Source: a virus. From it: DNA of 24,134 bases. This document shows, piece by piece, positions 7,099-13,970 of the stretch. The DNA lies in the IMG/VR virus record IMGVR_UViG_3300025684_000067, positions 1 through 24,134 of that record; one strand, 5' to 3'. The position numbers and the translations under genes are program-made. The notes beneath the pieces were generated by a model. It ran no database searches. It was given only the letters and a program-made list of their open reading frames with translations, and had not been told where the DNA came from. Position 1 is the stretch's first letter, and each line of letters begins with the position of its first letter.

Positions 7099-8490
7099 AT
7101 GACAAAAGATTATAGTATTGACTTACAAAAACTATTTTTAGAAATTATGTTAGCAGACGCTCAGTGTTTTGTACGTGTGCAAAACATCTTTGACAGTATC
7201 AATTTTGACCGTAGTTTAAAAGCCCCGGCAGATTTTATCAATAACTATAGCAAAAAGTACACAGACCTTCCTGATGTAAATCAAATACATGCTGAAACAG
7301 GCGCTACACTGCAAAAATTAGATAATGTAGATGATGCTACTACTGAATGGTTTATGGACGAGTTTGAAAGTTTTACAAGACACGAGACACTCAAGAGGGT
7401 AATTCTTGAAAGTGCTGACTTGATTGAAAAAGGCGAGTATGACCCAATTGAGAAACTAGTAAAAGATGCAGTACAAATTAGTCTAACACGAGACTTAGGA
7501 GTTGATTACTTTGCTGATCCTAGAACACGATTAGAAGAAATCAAAGACAATAACGGCCAAATGACCACAGGATGGCCTAGCTTGGACAGGAAATTGTTCG
7601 GCGGATGGAACAGGGGCGAATTAGAAATCTTCGCAGGCGGCTCTGGCTCGGGTAAAAGTTTGTTTATGCAAAATCTCGCAGTTAACATGATGCAAGCCGG
7701 TAAAAACGGTGCATACATTACACTAGAACTTAGTGAAAACTTGTGTAGTATGCGTATTGACTCAATGACAACAGGCATTGCAACTAACAAGATCTTTAAA
7801 AATCTTGACGAGGTTGAAATGAAAGTTAAAATGATGGGCAAGAAAAGCGGCAACTTGCGTATTAAATATATGCCTGCACAAAGCACGGTTAATGATATTA
7901 GAAGTTATCTCAAAGAATTGCAAATCAAAGATGGAGTGTCGTGTGATTATATTTGTGTAGACTACTTGGATCTATTAATGCCAGTTAGTGCTAAAGTTAG
8001 TCCGAGTGATTTGTTTGTTAAAGACAAATATGTATCAGAAGAATTGCGCAACTTAGCAAAAGAACTAGACATTGTTCTTATTACAGCATCGCAGTTGAAT
8101 CGTAGCAGTGTTGAAGAAGTTGAATTTGATCATAGTCATATTTCTGGCGGCATTAGTAAGATAAATACAGCAGACAACGTGTTTGGTATCTTTACAAGTA
8201 GAGCAATGCGTGAAACTGGACGCTATCAACTACAGTTAATGAAGACACGTAGTAGTAGTGGAGTAGGACAAAAAGTTGATTTGACGTTTGACATTGAAAG
8301 CTTGCGTATTTTAGATGCAGAAGATCAGGATGATTATACTCCTGGACCAAGTAGTAGTAATATTATGGATAAACTTAAAAAGAAGTCTGTAGTTAGCAAT
8401 AGTAAACCTACAGAGCATACTCCTAAAATAAAAGCAGAAGTACAAACCACTGCACTAAAGAGCATGCTTGACAATTTGAAAGGTAATTAG
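7099..8490 (+). CDS. 41: gp41-type replicative DNA helicase (DnaB-like)
   Basis: A 463-residue DnaB-family helicase, near the 475 of T4 gp41. The N-terminal domain (1-140) is helical. The RecA-like motor begins around TGWPSLDRKLFGGWNRGEL. Walker A is GGSGSGKS at 180-187, followed by an arginine-rich DnaB-type segment. Walker B is YICVDYLDLL near 284-293. Later motifs include LVITASQLNRSS-like DIVLITASQLNRSS and the sensor ISGGISKINTADNVFGI. It forms the hexameric 5'-3' helicase that drives the replication fork. It follows the primase by 12 bases with an AAAGGAT ribosome site, so the two form a primosome operon. The end (GPSSSNIMDK onward) is a low-complexity tail. Confidence 0.95.
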   Translation: MTKDYSIDLQKLFLEIMLADAQCFVRVQNIFDSINFDRSLKAPADFINNYSKKYTDLPDVNQIHAETGATLQKLDNVDDATTEWFMDEFESFTRHETLKRVILESADLIEKGEYDPIEKLVKDAVQISLTRDLGVDYFADPRTRLEEIKDNNGQMTTGWPSLDRKLFGGWNRGELEIFAGGSGSGKSLFMQNLAVNMMQAGKNGAYITLELSENLCSMRIDSMTTGIATNKIFKNLDEVEMKVKMMGKKSGNLRIKYMPAQSTVNDIRSYLKELQIKDGVSCDYICVDYLDLLMPVSAKVSPSDLFVKDKYVSEELRNLAKELDIVLITASQLNRSSVEEVEFDHSHISGGISKINTADNVFGIFTSRAMRETGRYQLQLMKTRSSSGVGQKVDLTFDIESLRILDAEDQDDYTPGPSSSNIMDKLKKKSVVSNSKPTEHTPKIKAEVQTTALKSMLDNLKGN

Positions 8491-9477
8491 ATGAGTTGCC
8501 CAGATGCATTCAATTGTTTAAATGTAGAAGCTAAAGATGATGAAACTTACATTAGTTCGTGTTGTGTTATGCCATCTTGGAAAGTAGAAAATATTGATTT
8601 TATTAACGACGAAAATTTCAAAAGAATTAGAGAACAATGGAATAATGGCGAATGGCCGGATGAATGTAGTTATTGTAAAACCGTTGAAGACCGCGGAGAT
8701 AGAAGTCGTAGACACGGCTCAATTGAGTGGGAAGAAAGAAACATAAATGACGGTGTTGATTACACTGATAAAATTTTGAAGATAGACTATTGGACAGGAA
8801 ATAATTGCAATCTAAGATGTGCCATTTGCGGTCCTCGTTTTAGTATTGCGTGGCAAAAAGAATTAGGTATAGAAAAACAAAAAAGAGTAACACAAACCAA
8901 TAAATTTTGGAAAACCATTGATGTTGATGAAGTGAGATGGGTACATTTTAACGGAGGCGAACCTATGTTAGTTGACGAACACTGGGAGTTACTTAAAAAG
9001 ATTAAAAACAAAGAGAATGTAGTTTTAAATTACAACACTAATGCAAGTGTCCTGCCAAAGCCCGAACTAGTTGATCTATGGAGTCAATTTAAGTTAGTGT
9101 CACTAGACTTTAGTATTGACGATATTGGTAAAAGATTCGAATATCAACGCTATCCGGCAAAATGGGAAAAGATAGTTGAAAATTTATTTTGGTTTAGAGA
9201 ACAGATGCCGGTTAATGTGATGTTTGGAGTAAACAGTGCTTTGGGTATTTTGAATTATAATAACTATCCTCATTTAAAAAACTGGTTTAATGAAAATTTT
9301 AGTACTAATAGAGTAACTGATCCGGTTAGGTTAGTATGGCAGTCAACTGATGGAATTCTTAGTAAGGATGTTAAAGATAAACGTAAAGTAGTAGAATATT
9401 TAAACCGATTGGACAAGCGGAGAGGCAGCAATTGGAGAGAAACGTTCCCAGAATTAATAGACTTTTTATATAATTGA
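8491..9477 (+). CDS. radical SAM protein of the twitch-domain type
   Basis: A 328-residue protein starting directly after the helicase stop. CNLRCAIC (Cys 106, 110, 113) is the radical SAM CxxxCxxC cluster motif, and FNGGEPML (about 153-160) is the GGEP SAM-binding motif. Upstream, CC at 24-25 and CSYC at 59-62 resemble the additional N-terminal Cys region that precedes the radical SAM core in the twitch/SPASM-like proteins frequent in marine phage genomes. The enzyme should hold one 4Fe-4S cluster for the 5'-deoxyadenosyl radical and perhaps a second auxiliary cluster. Substrate is unknown; modification of a peptide, protein or nucleotide is possible. Co-transcription with primase and helicase is implied by the zero spacing. 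Confidence 0.85.
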   Translation: MSCPDAFNCLNVEAKDDETYISSCCVMPSWKVENIDFINDENFKRIREQWNNGEWPDECSYCKTVEDRGDRSRRHGSIEWEERNINDGVDYTDKILKIDYWTGNNCNLRCAICGPRFSIAWQKELGIEKQKRVTQTNKFWKTIDVDEVRWVHFNGGEPMLVDEHWELLKKIKNKENVVLNYNTNASVLPKPELVDLWSQFKLVSLDFSIDDIGKRFEYQRYPAKWEKIVENLFWFREQMPVNVMFGVNSALGILNYNNYPHLKNWFNENFSTNRVTDPVRLVWQSTDGILSKDVKDKRKVVEYLNRLDKRRGSNWRETFPELIDFLYN

Positions 9478-9480
9478 TTA

Positions 9481-9488
9481 GATAAATA
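9481..9488 (+). promoter_or_regulatory. T4-like late promoter box (GATAAATA)
   Basis: GATAAATA two bases after an AT-rich end of the radical SAM gene. The predicted transcription start, six bases beyond the box, is 9494, which is the A of the ATG. No Shine-Dalgarno is visible between, so the late message would be leaderless. Confidence 0.6.
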
Positions 9489-9493
9489 TTAGT

Positions 9494-9745
9494 ATGAAAA
9501 AGCAAACTCGTAGTATTCTTGAAGAAATTGGTAACATGGTACCCGCACAAGACCGGGCAATTGTTGTTGAAAGTCGTGCAAATCACGTCATCAATAGTGC
9601 AATCAACCTAATTGATATGATCCATGAAAATTTTGATCCTGATATAGCATTAGAGTTAGAACGTAGATTTGTTAACAGCATCAAAGGAAAAGATGCAAAA
9701 AAATTCCAACGTGGAATTAGAAAGCAGCAAAATGAAGGCCGTTGA
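9494..9745 (+). CDS. small conserved marine T4-like phage protein
   Basis: An 83-residue mostly helical protein beginning MKKQTRSILEEIGN, followed by RANHVINSAINLIDMI and a basic C-terminal end (NSIKGKDAKKFQRGIRKQ). I recognise this arrangement (an N-terminal KKQTRSILEE, then a helix of the SAINL-(I/L)-(E/D)MI type and a terminal RF-(V/I)-NSIK) from marine T4-like phages, where it is unassigned. The late box right before it and the virion-type genes after it suggest a late role, perhaps assembly. Its end overlaps the next gene by 14 bases. Confidence 0.75.
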   Translation: MKKQTRSILEEIGNMVPAQDRAIVVESRANHVINSAINLIDMIHENFDPDIALELERRFVNSIKGKDAKKFQRGIRKQQNEGR

Positions 9746-10256
9746 AATACTTACTGAAGTTCCAGCAGGTACTAGCTTCATGAATTCATTAAAAGGCAAA
9801 GTTAACAGCATTGCTAATAAAAGAAATGAACGCAAAGAAAAACTTGAAATTATCAAACAAAATAAACAAAAATGGTTTGATAATATTAAAAAACTTCAAC
9901 GAGCCAATATAAACATGCGCAACAGTGAAGTATACAAAGACCAATTAATCAAGTACTTGACTAGCAATAATGCCAAACAGTTATCCAATGAGCTAATGAA
10001 TAAGATTAAATATTCTGATTTGTCAAGTCGTTCTTTAACTGATATTATAGCACATGCTGGAGAAGATCGTAAAAAAGCACTAACAAAACTACCTGTTAAA
10101 TCCCGTGAATATCAAATAGGAGATTTAGTAACCTATAAAAACAAAAAAGGCGAAACTCGTACCGGTGCAGTAAGCCAACAGCTGAGCCCAACTAAAATAC
10201 AATTGCAAATTGGAAATGCAAAATTTGCAATTAACAAGGATCAAATAGTACAATGA
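9732..10256 (+). CDS. probable internal head/virion protein with coiled-coil region
   Basis: A 174-residue basic protein if started at ATG 9732; longer starts (TTG 9669, ATG 9693) run deep inside the previous gene and look unlikely. The chosen N-terminus MKAVEILTEVPAG resembles the short propeptides with an (I/L)xE site cut by the T4-type prohead protease. A lysine-rich helical stretch follows (KRNERKEKLEIIKQNKQKW). The C-terminal part (YQIGDLVTYKNKKGETRTGAV, then KIQLQIGNAKFAINKDQIV) looks like an SH3-like small barrel. Function unknown. It overlaps both neighbours, so expression should follow the late promoter at 9481. Confidence 0.7.
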   Translation: MKAVEILTEVPAGTSFMNSLKGKVNSIANKRNERKEKLEIIKQNKQKWFDNIKKLQRANINMRNSEVYKDQLIKYLTSNNAKQLSNELMNKIKYSDLSSRSLTDIIAHAGEDRKKALTKLPVKSREYQIGDLVTYKNKKGETRTGAVSQQLSPTKIQLQIGNAKFAINKDQIVQ

Positions 10257-10921
10257 GTTTTGACTTTTTAAAAGATTTAAGCGAAGCAAGAGTATTTAGG
10301 AACGCTACTAAACTACCAGAAGTAAGTGTAGGTACAATAGGCGAAAACTTTTTCAACAGCGCAATGGCACTGCAAATTATGGCATACGAAAACCCCAAAG
10401 CGGCACAGCGTTATGCACAGACAACACTTGCAGGTGGATTAGATGGGTGGCGTAGTAGCGGTAGCGACATGAACAACATGGCACAGATACTAATGAATCC
10501 TGACCGCTACAGCGATAGAATTAAATATGATCAACGTGTGAGTTTTCCTAAATTACAATTTAAAAACTGGTTAAACGGGATTGCTAAAAATAAACCTGAT
10601 CCTAGTTATGATAGAAGATTTTTCTTAGCACTACAAAGACAGCTGGGGGTTAAGAACCCAGGGTTGCTTAGTGCAAGAAGAGTAGTTGCTGATTGGAGTA
10701 GTTCATTAGGCAACGAACGTGTAAGCGCAGCGCAGCGTGTACACAGAGGTCTTAGTAAGGACCTTAAACAAAGTGACTTGTTTTCACCATTTAATAGAGT
10801 CATGAACAAACGTGGTACTTGGAAAGATCCAAAAGCAGGCGGCAGCATTCCATTGTGGGCAAAACTGGCGGCTGCTGGAGCCGGCGGATACTTAGTAGGA
10901 AAAAGCGTATCTAAATGGTAA
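10253..10921 (+). CDS. probable virion/internal head protein with C-terminal hydrophobic helix
   Basis: A 222-residue protein starting within the preceding stop (ATGA overlap). The N-terminus MSFDFLKDLSEARVF has LSE followed by A, matching the (L/I)xE-A consensus of T4 gp21 prohead protease. The body is basic, with many Arg, Asn and Ser residues. At 200-218 a small-residue hydrophobic segment (PLWAKLAAAGAGGYLVGKSV) could insert in membrane. A head-packaged protein that meets the host membrane during injection would fit, but this is inference. No known family is recognised. Confidence 0.65.
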   Translation: MSFDFLKDLSEARVFRNATKLPEVSVGTIGENFFNSAMALQIMAYENPKAAQRYAQTTLAGGLDGWRSSGSDMNNMAQILMNPDRYSDRIKYDQRVSFPKLQFKNWLNGIAKNKPDPSYDRRFFLALQRQLGVKNPGLLSARRVVADWSSSLGNERVSAAQRVHRGLSKDLKQSDLFSPFNRVMNKRGTWKDPKAGGSIPLWAKLAAAGAGGYLVGKSVSKW

Positions 10922-10927
10922 GAAAAT

Positions 10928-10960
10928 GTTAGGGCAGGTTGTTAATATTCCTGCCCTAAC
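10928..10960 (+). terminator. strong hairpin after the 10253-10921 gene, no U-tract
   Basis: GTTAGGGCAGG at 10928-10938 and its exact complement CCTGCCCTAAC at 10950-10960 form an 11-base-pair GC-rich stem with an 11-base loop. It is followed by TTAAATATT, not by a T run. It may be a weak terminator, an RNA-processing or stability hairpin, or both. A CTTAAATA next to it is a poor late-promoter match. Confidence 0.5.
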
Positions 10961-10985
10961 TTAAATATTAAAAGGCACAACTATT

Positions 10986-11615
10986 ATGATTTTAGTATTT
11001 GGATGTAGCTATACACACGGAGAAGTTCCAGACCAACTCGTCGTAGAACATACATATCCGGCACTAATTGAAAGATCACTTAATATACCAGTTATCAATT
11101 TTGGAGTTCCTGGAGGTTCTAATGCTTTTAGTGATTTTTTAATATCAAAAGCATTGGATATATTTGATCCTAAATTTGTATTTTTTCAAACAACTTATCC
11201 TACCAGAAACTTTTATGGAAACTTTTCTGGAAGTTTAGCAGGGTTAACTGATTTTGACGAATATCTCGAACAACCAATAAGAGGTCGTCCAAATTACCTT
11301 CGTGTAAAGTATAAAGAATTACAAAAACAGTTTTTACATTTTCGTCCGACATCAGCTGAGTCTGATGGTGTGAGGTGGTATTACGAAAGATTTTTAAATG
11401 ATAGGCTAGATTTAGAAGGTACACAAGGTGCTTTTTCGGCATTGCATAGGTTAAGAAATACACCACATTATGCATTTGAAATGTATACATCTGGCTTATA
11501 TGGATTAGAAGATAAAGCGCACCTGTTTAAACCATTAGATTGGGCAGACACAAGCAAACATCTTAGTCGTAGTGGCGCAATAAAATTATCAAAAAATTTA
11601 TTAAATTTTATGTAA
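10986..11615 (+). CDS. SGNH/GDSL-like hydrolase domain protein
   Basis: A 209-residue protein. FGCSYTHGE at residues 5-13 holds the nucleophile Ser of block I (G-x-S-x-T/x-x-G), GVPGGSN at 40-46 matches the Gly oxyanion block and Asn block, and DTSKHLSRSGAIKLSKNL near the end (188-205) resembles the D-x-x-H catalytic block followed by the usual S-x-x-G-x-x-x-L helix. SGNH enzymes are esterases, lipases or acetyl-hydrolases; in phages they can trim acyl groups of surface polysaccharide or act within virions. Here the D-to-H spacing is one residue longer than usual. It has an AAAGG ribosome site and sits among late genes. Substrate unknown. Confidence 0.65.
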   Translation: MILVFGCSYTHGEVPDQLVVEHTYPALIERSLNIPVINFGVPGGSNAFSDFLISKALDIFDPKFVFFQTTYPTRNFYGNFSGSLAGLTDFDEYLEQPIRGRPNYLRVKYKELQKQFLHFRPTSAESDGVRWYYERFLNDRLDLEGTQGAFSALHRLRNTPHYAFEMYTSGLYGLEDKAHLFKPLDWADTSKHLSRSGAIKLSKNLLNFM

Positions 11616-11643
11616 TAACAAAGTACTTTTTTTTAATTAAAAA

Positions 11644-11651
11644 GATAAATA
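11644..11651 (+). promoter_or_regulatory. T4-like late promoter box (GATAAATA)
   Basis: GATAAATA with predicted start near 11657, followed by an AAAAGGA ribosome site about ten bases before ATG 11684. Confidence 0.65.
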
Positions 11652-11683
11652 TTAGTATACAAAGATAAAAGGATTTTTATAAA

Positions 11684-11935
11684 ATGGCACTATTAAGTTC
11701 AAACGCAGCAGTTGAAGCCGGCCAAGGCATGGGCGCAACTCATTACCTATACGCAGTAACAATTGCAACAATTACAGTTGAAGACGCAGTTGCAGCAATA
11801 ACAACAACATACGGTGGTACTGTTGTTGGTATCAACAGCACTACAGATGCAACATGCTATGTAATGGTTGAAAGCGGCCCAGGCGGCGCAGAAGCAACTG
11901 GCGGTATTGCTCTAACAGCAACGTTCGCACACTAA
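11684..11935 (+). CDS. small Ala/Thr-rich virion-type protein
   Basis: An 83-residue protein dominated by Ala, Thr, Gly and Val, with alternating hydrophobic and polar residues (YLYAVTIATITVEDAVAAI, then CYVMVESGPGG). It lacks charge clusters and has no recognised catalytic motif. Its monocistronic unit, with its own late box and a rho-independent terminator 39 bases after the stop, implies strong, independent late expression, as for abundant virion proteins or decoration proteins. I do not recognise the family. Confidence 0.75.
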   Translation: MALLSSNAAVEAGQGMGATHYLYAVTIATITVEDAVAAITTTYGGTVVGINSTTDATCYVMVESGPGGAEATGGIALTATFAH

Positions 11936-11973
11936 TTTAACTAATATAATAATATTAGTTAGAATTTTAAAAA

Positions 11974-11999
11974 GGCGCTCTTTTGGAGCGTCTTTTTTT
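11974..11999 (+). terminator. rho-independent terminator
   Basis: GGCGCTC at 11974-11980 pairs with GAGCGTC at 11986-11992 (one G-T pair), loop TTTTG, then seven T residues. A weaker AT-only hairpin (CTAATAT-AATA-ATATTAG) lies just before, at 11941-11958. Confidence 0.85.
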
Positions 12000-12002
12000 A
12001 TG

Positions 12003-12010
12003 AATAAATA
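12003..12010 (+). promoter_or_regulatory. T4-like late promoter box (AATAAATA)
   Basis: AATAAATA, one base from the T4 late consensus, just after the terminator. The predicted start is near 12016, with AAGGAAAA about 11 bases before ATG 12042. Confidence 0.6.
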
Positions 12011-12041
12011 CTACTATTATAACAGAATTTAAGGAAAACAC

Positions 12042-12440
12042 ATGGCACAGATAACAAGAGTGCATGGCGATGTACTAAGCGGTGTTAATCAAAACGCAAC
12101 ACCTGGAGAACTAGTAACCTTTGGTGGCAGCAAATCAAAATGTTTTAAAATACTAGTAAAAGACAGTGCAAATATTGCAGTAGATATTAGTGATGAAGTT
12201 CAATCTGGAGAAGCAGCTGAAACTATAATTTTTGAAATACTTAAAATTTCTTCATTGTTGTTTTTACAAATTGAAAATGATGCAAGCGGTCAGATTAGTA
12301 TTATGATTGAACACGATGGCGGTGGCTGGGATCACGTTACCCTACAAGAAACTCTAAGACAACTAGGAATTACCTGTGGTGTTAATAATGTTGATGTAAG
12401 TGGCACCACAGTTGAAGATGTTGGACTTAAACTAGCATGA
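12042..12440 (+). CDS. small virion-type protein, unknown family
   Basis: A 132-residue protein beginning MAQITRVHGDVLSGVNQNAT, mainly short beta segments (CFKILVKDSANIAVDISDEV, then ISIMIEHDGGGWDHVTLQETL), with a Thr/Val/Asp composition typical of virion proteins. It has its own late promoter and a good ribosome site, and overlaps the next gene by four bases. No enzyme motif is seen and I do not recognise the family. Confidence 0.75.
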   Translation: MAQITRVHGDVLSGVNQNATPGELVTFGGSKSKCFKILVKDSANIAVDISDEVQSGEAAETIIFEILKISSLLFLQIENDASGQISIMIEHDGGGWDHVTLQETLRQLGITCGVNNVDVSGTTVEDVGLKLA

Positions 12441-12853
12441 TGCACAGATATAGTGTATATACAACTGTTGATATTACACCCACAGGCGTGTATAATAGCG
12501 ATGAAAAAACTGATAAAGATTTCTGGCTGAAAAGAAATCAGCAAAGTAATTTTGATAGTTTATGTCAGACTATTAGCTTACGGGCAAACTTATCTGACAC
12601 CCATGTCGAACAACTTGTCATTGATAAAATTATATCTGGATCACTATTTTTAGATTCTAACTTACCTGACTATTTTAATGTTTGGCATTTAAGTTTTTCA
12701 GTAGATAGATTTGAGCCGTTTGGAGAGAACCATAGTGCATTGCTTGAAGATCTACATTTTGTACCTATTATTCCAAATTTAAACGAAACTTCTCCAATAT
12801 TTCCAAGTTACTTTATGACAACAGGAAATTTAAAAAACATATATATTATATAA
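12437..12853 (+). CDS. hypothetical protein coupled to the 12042 gene
   Basis: A 138-residue acidic protein beginning MMHRYSVYTTVDITPTGVY, starting at an ATG that overlaps the previous stop. The interior (DKDFWLKRNQQSNFDSLCQTI, SLRANLSDTHVEQ) is of the soluble mixed type. Near the end are proline/aromatic-rich segments (FVPIIPNLNETSPIFPSYFM). No known domain is recognised. Co-translation with its neighbour implies a shared late role. Confidence 0.7.
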   Translation: MMHRYSVYTTVDITPTGVYNSDEKTDKDFWLKRNQQSNFDSLCQTISLRANLSDTHVEQLVIDKIISGSLFLDSNLPDYFNVWHLSFSVDRFEPFGENHSALLEDLHFVPIIPNLNETSPIFPSYFMTTGNLKNIYII

Positions 12854-12864
12854 TAGGTTTCAGG

Positions 12865-12872
12865 TGTAAATA
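12865..12872 (+). promoter_or_regulatory. possible late promoter box (TGTAAATA)
   Basis: TGTAAATA differs from TATAAATA by one base and lies 12 bases after the 12437 gene stop. It would give a leader of about 125 bases before ATG 13005 that contains the inverted repeats listed next. Weak by itself. Confidence 0.3.
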
Positions 12873-12880
12873 CTGTTGTT

Positions 12881-12982
12881 CCAAGGGCGATAATTCTTGG
12901 TATCTAGGCACATCATTGGCAAAATAAACAAGGCTCAACTACACTTGTATATACAAGTATAACTAACACACTCATAATGAGT
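12881..12982. repeat. cluster of three short inverted repeats in an intergenic gap
   Basis: Within the 151-base gap 12854-13004: CCAAG/CTTGG arms at 12881-12885 and 12896-12900, a perfect 16-base palindrome ACTTGTATATACAAGT at 12943-12958, and the odd palindrome ACTCAT-A-ATGAGT at 12970-12982. No T run follows any of them. They may be protein operators or leader RNA structure for the following gene. No gene is seen in the gap. Confidence 0.55.
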
Positions 12983-13004
12983 ATAAACACAAGGAAACCG
13001 ATTG

Positions 13005-13298
13005 ATGTCTACCACAGGACTCGAAAAAGAGAGTTTAGAAGCGCACGTTGACCTGTGTGCCGAAAGGTATGGGCAAATGAAAAAAGATTTAGAAATGTTA
13101 GCACACGGTATTAATAATACAAATACTCGTCTAGATAATCTAGAAAATTTAATAATTACAATCGATAATAGACTATCTGAAAAAGAAAACAACGCACTAA
13201 GATCAATTATAAGAATAGCAGGAATTTTAATTTTTGGTTTACTAGGATCTTTAGCTACAGTAGTTTGGTATTTTTTTACAAATTCAATAATTCAATAA
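13005..13298 (+). CDS. coiled-coil protein with C-terminal transmembrane helix (XhlA/holin-accessory-like)
   Basis: A 97-residue protein from ATG 13005, with AAGGAAA at good spacing; the in-frame TTG at 13002 would add one residue. Residues 1-65 are polar and helical, with a heptad-like run (NNTNTRLDNLENLIITIDNR). Residues 70-93 form one strongly hydrophobic helix (IAGILIFGLLGSLATVVWYFF). This topology is that of XhlA-type lysis accessory proteins and of marine phage proteins beginning EKESLEAHVDLC. A role in lysis or membrane anchoring is plausible; no lysin is in the window. Confidence 0.6.
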   Translation: MSTTGLEKESLEAHVDLCAERYGQMKKDLEMLAHGINNTNTRLDNLENLIITIDNRLSEKENNALRSIIRIAGILIFGLLGSLATVVWYFFTNSIIQ

Positions 13299-13305
13299 TA
13301 TAATA

Positions 13306-13527
13306 ATGTATAAATTAGAAATTGCACCCGGAGTAAATGTAAGCATTAATTCGCAGGAATACAGTCTGGTACAGTATTTAAAAAAGTACAAGACTCTTTC
13401 TTCTGAATCATTGACAACAGATGCAATTCGTGTTATACATACACTAATGTCAAAAGGCATATTACTTAGGTCTAAGAAAGGCGAAAATGTTTACTATAAA
13501 TTGCGATCAAACTTCACTGTTAGATAA
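13306..13527 (+). CDS. small winged-helix-like protein
   Basis: A 73-residue protein. SLVQYLKKYKTLSSESLTTDAIRVIHTLMSKGILLRS reads as helix, helix, recognition helix, and KKGENVYYKL as the wing. This is the pattern of small winged-helix domains. The ATG follows seven bases after the preceding stop without a clear Shine-Dalgarno, so it is probably translationally coupled. Its last 41 bases overlap the next gene. DNA binding or a protein-interaction role is inferred only from the pattern. Confidence 0.6.
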   Translation: MYKLEIAPGVNVSINSQEYSLVQYLKKYKTLSSESLTTDAIRVIHTLMSKGILLRSKKGENVYYKLRSNFTVR

Positions 13528-13942
13528 ACTAGATCAATTTGTTACAAAACAAATTTCGGTCACTGACACTACGATTATCAAAGTAAAACCAAATTTAATC
13601 ACAGTAGGTCCTTACCGTGTAATTACACAAGGACCTAGATTTAACGTTACAAAAGGACCTACAGTTGTTTGTGAGTTCTTAAAAAGAAGTTGGGCAGCAG
13701 GATATGCTATCTGTCTTGTGAAAAGCAATAATGCAGTTGCCGAAAAGCTACTAAGCACAAATAAAAAGTATACCAAACTTCGTGAGGATAGATCTTTTTA
13801 CAATTATCACATTAAGCGTAACGCAAAAAACAACAATTTTAATAGAGTTGTTATGTTTGAAAACAGACTAAGTCGCACTCTTGGCGAAATCAACGAACTA
13901 GAAGATTCAATTTTTCAAGATCTGAAATCTCTTTCAATTTGA
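13487..13942 (+). CDS. conserved hypothetical phage protein
   Basis: A 151-residue basic protein beginning MFTINCDQTSLLDKL, with a beta-rich centre (TTIIKVKPNLITVGPYRVITQGP) and a helical C-terminus (VVMFENRLSRTLGEINELED). The start lies 41 bases inside the preceding gene, in another frame; downstream ATGs would remove the apparently conserved N-terminal MFT(I/V)NCD segment. No catalytic motif is seen. Its stop codon overlaps the next late-promoter box. Confidence 0.7.
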   Translation: MFTINCDQTSLLDKLDQFVTKQISVTDTTIIKVKPNLITVGPYRVITQGPRFNVTKGPTVVCEFLKRSWAAGYAICLVKSNNAVAEKLLSTNKKYTKLREDRSFYNYHIKRNAKNNNFNRVVMFENRLSRTLGEINELEDSIFQDLKSLSI

Positions 13943-13948
13943 TAAATA
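13941..13948 (+). promoter_or_regulatory. T4-like late promoter box (GATAAATA)
   Basis: GATAAATA overlapping the stop codon of the preceding gene. Predicted start near 13954, then AAGGAT at 13959-13964 and ATG 13971. The 15 bases CTTATAATAAGGATA after it recur near the 4572 late box. Confidence 0.65.
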
Positions 13949-13970
13949 CTCTTATAATAAGGATAGATTA

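Noticed and set aside
8160-8167. GATAAATA inside the gp41-type helicase
   Set aside because: It encodes conserved helicase residues (SKINTADN) and no gene begins nearby.
9669-9731. Longer start for the 174-residue protein
   Set aside because: It would overlap the preceding gene by 77 bases and hide the (I/L)xE-type N-terminus; ATG 9732 fits better.
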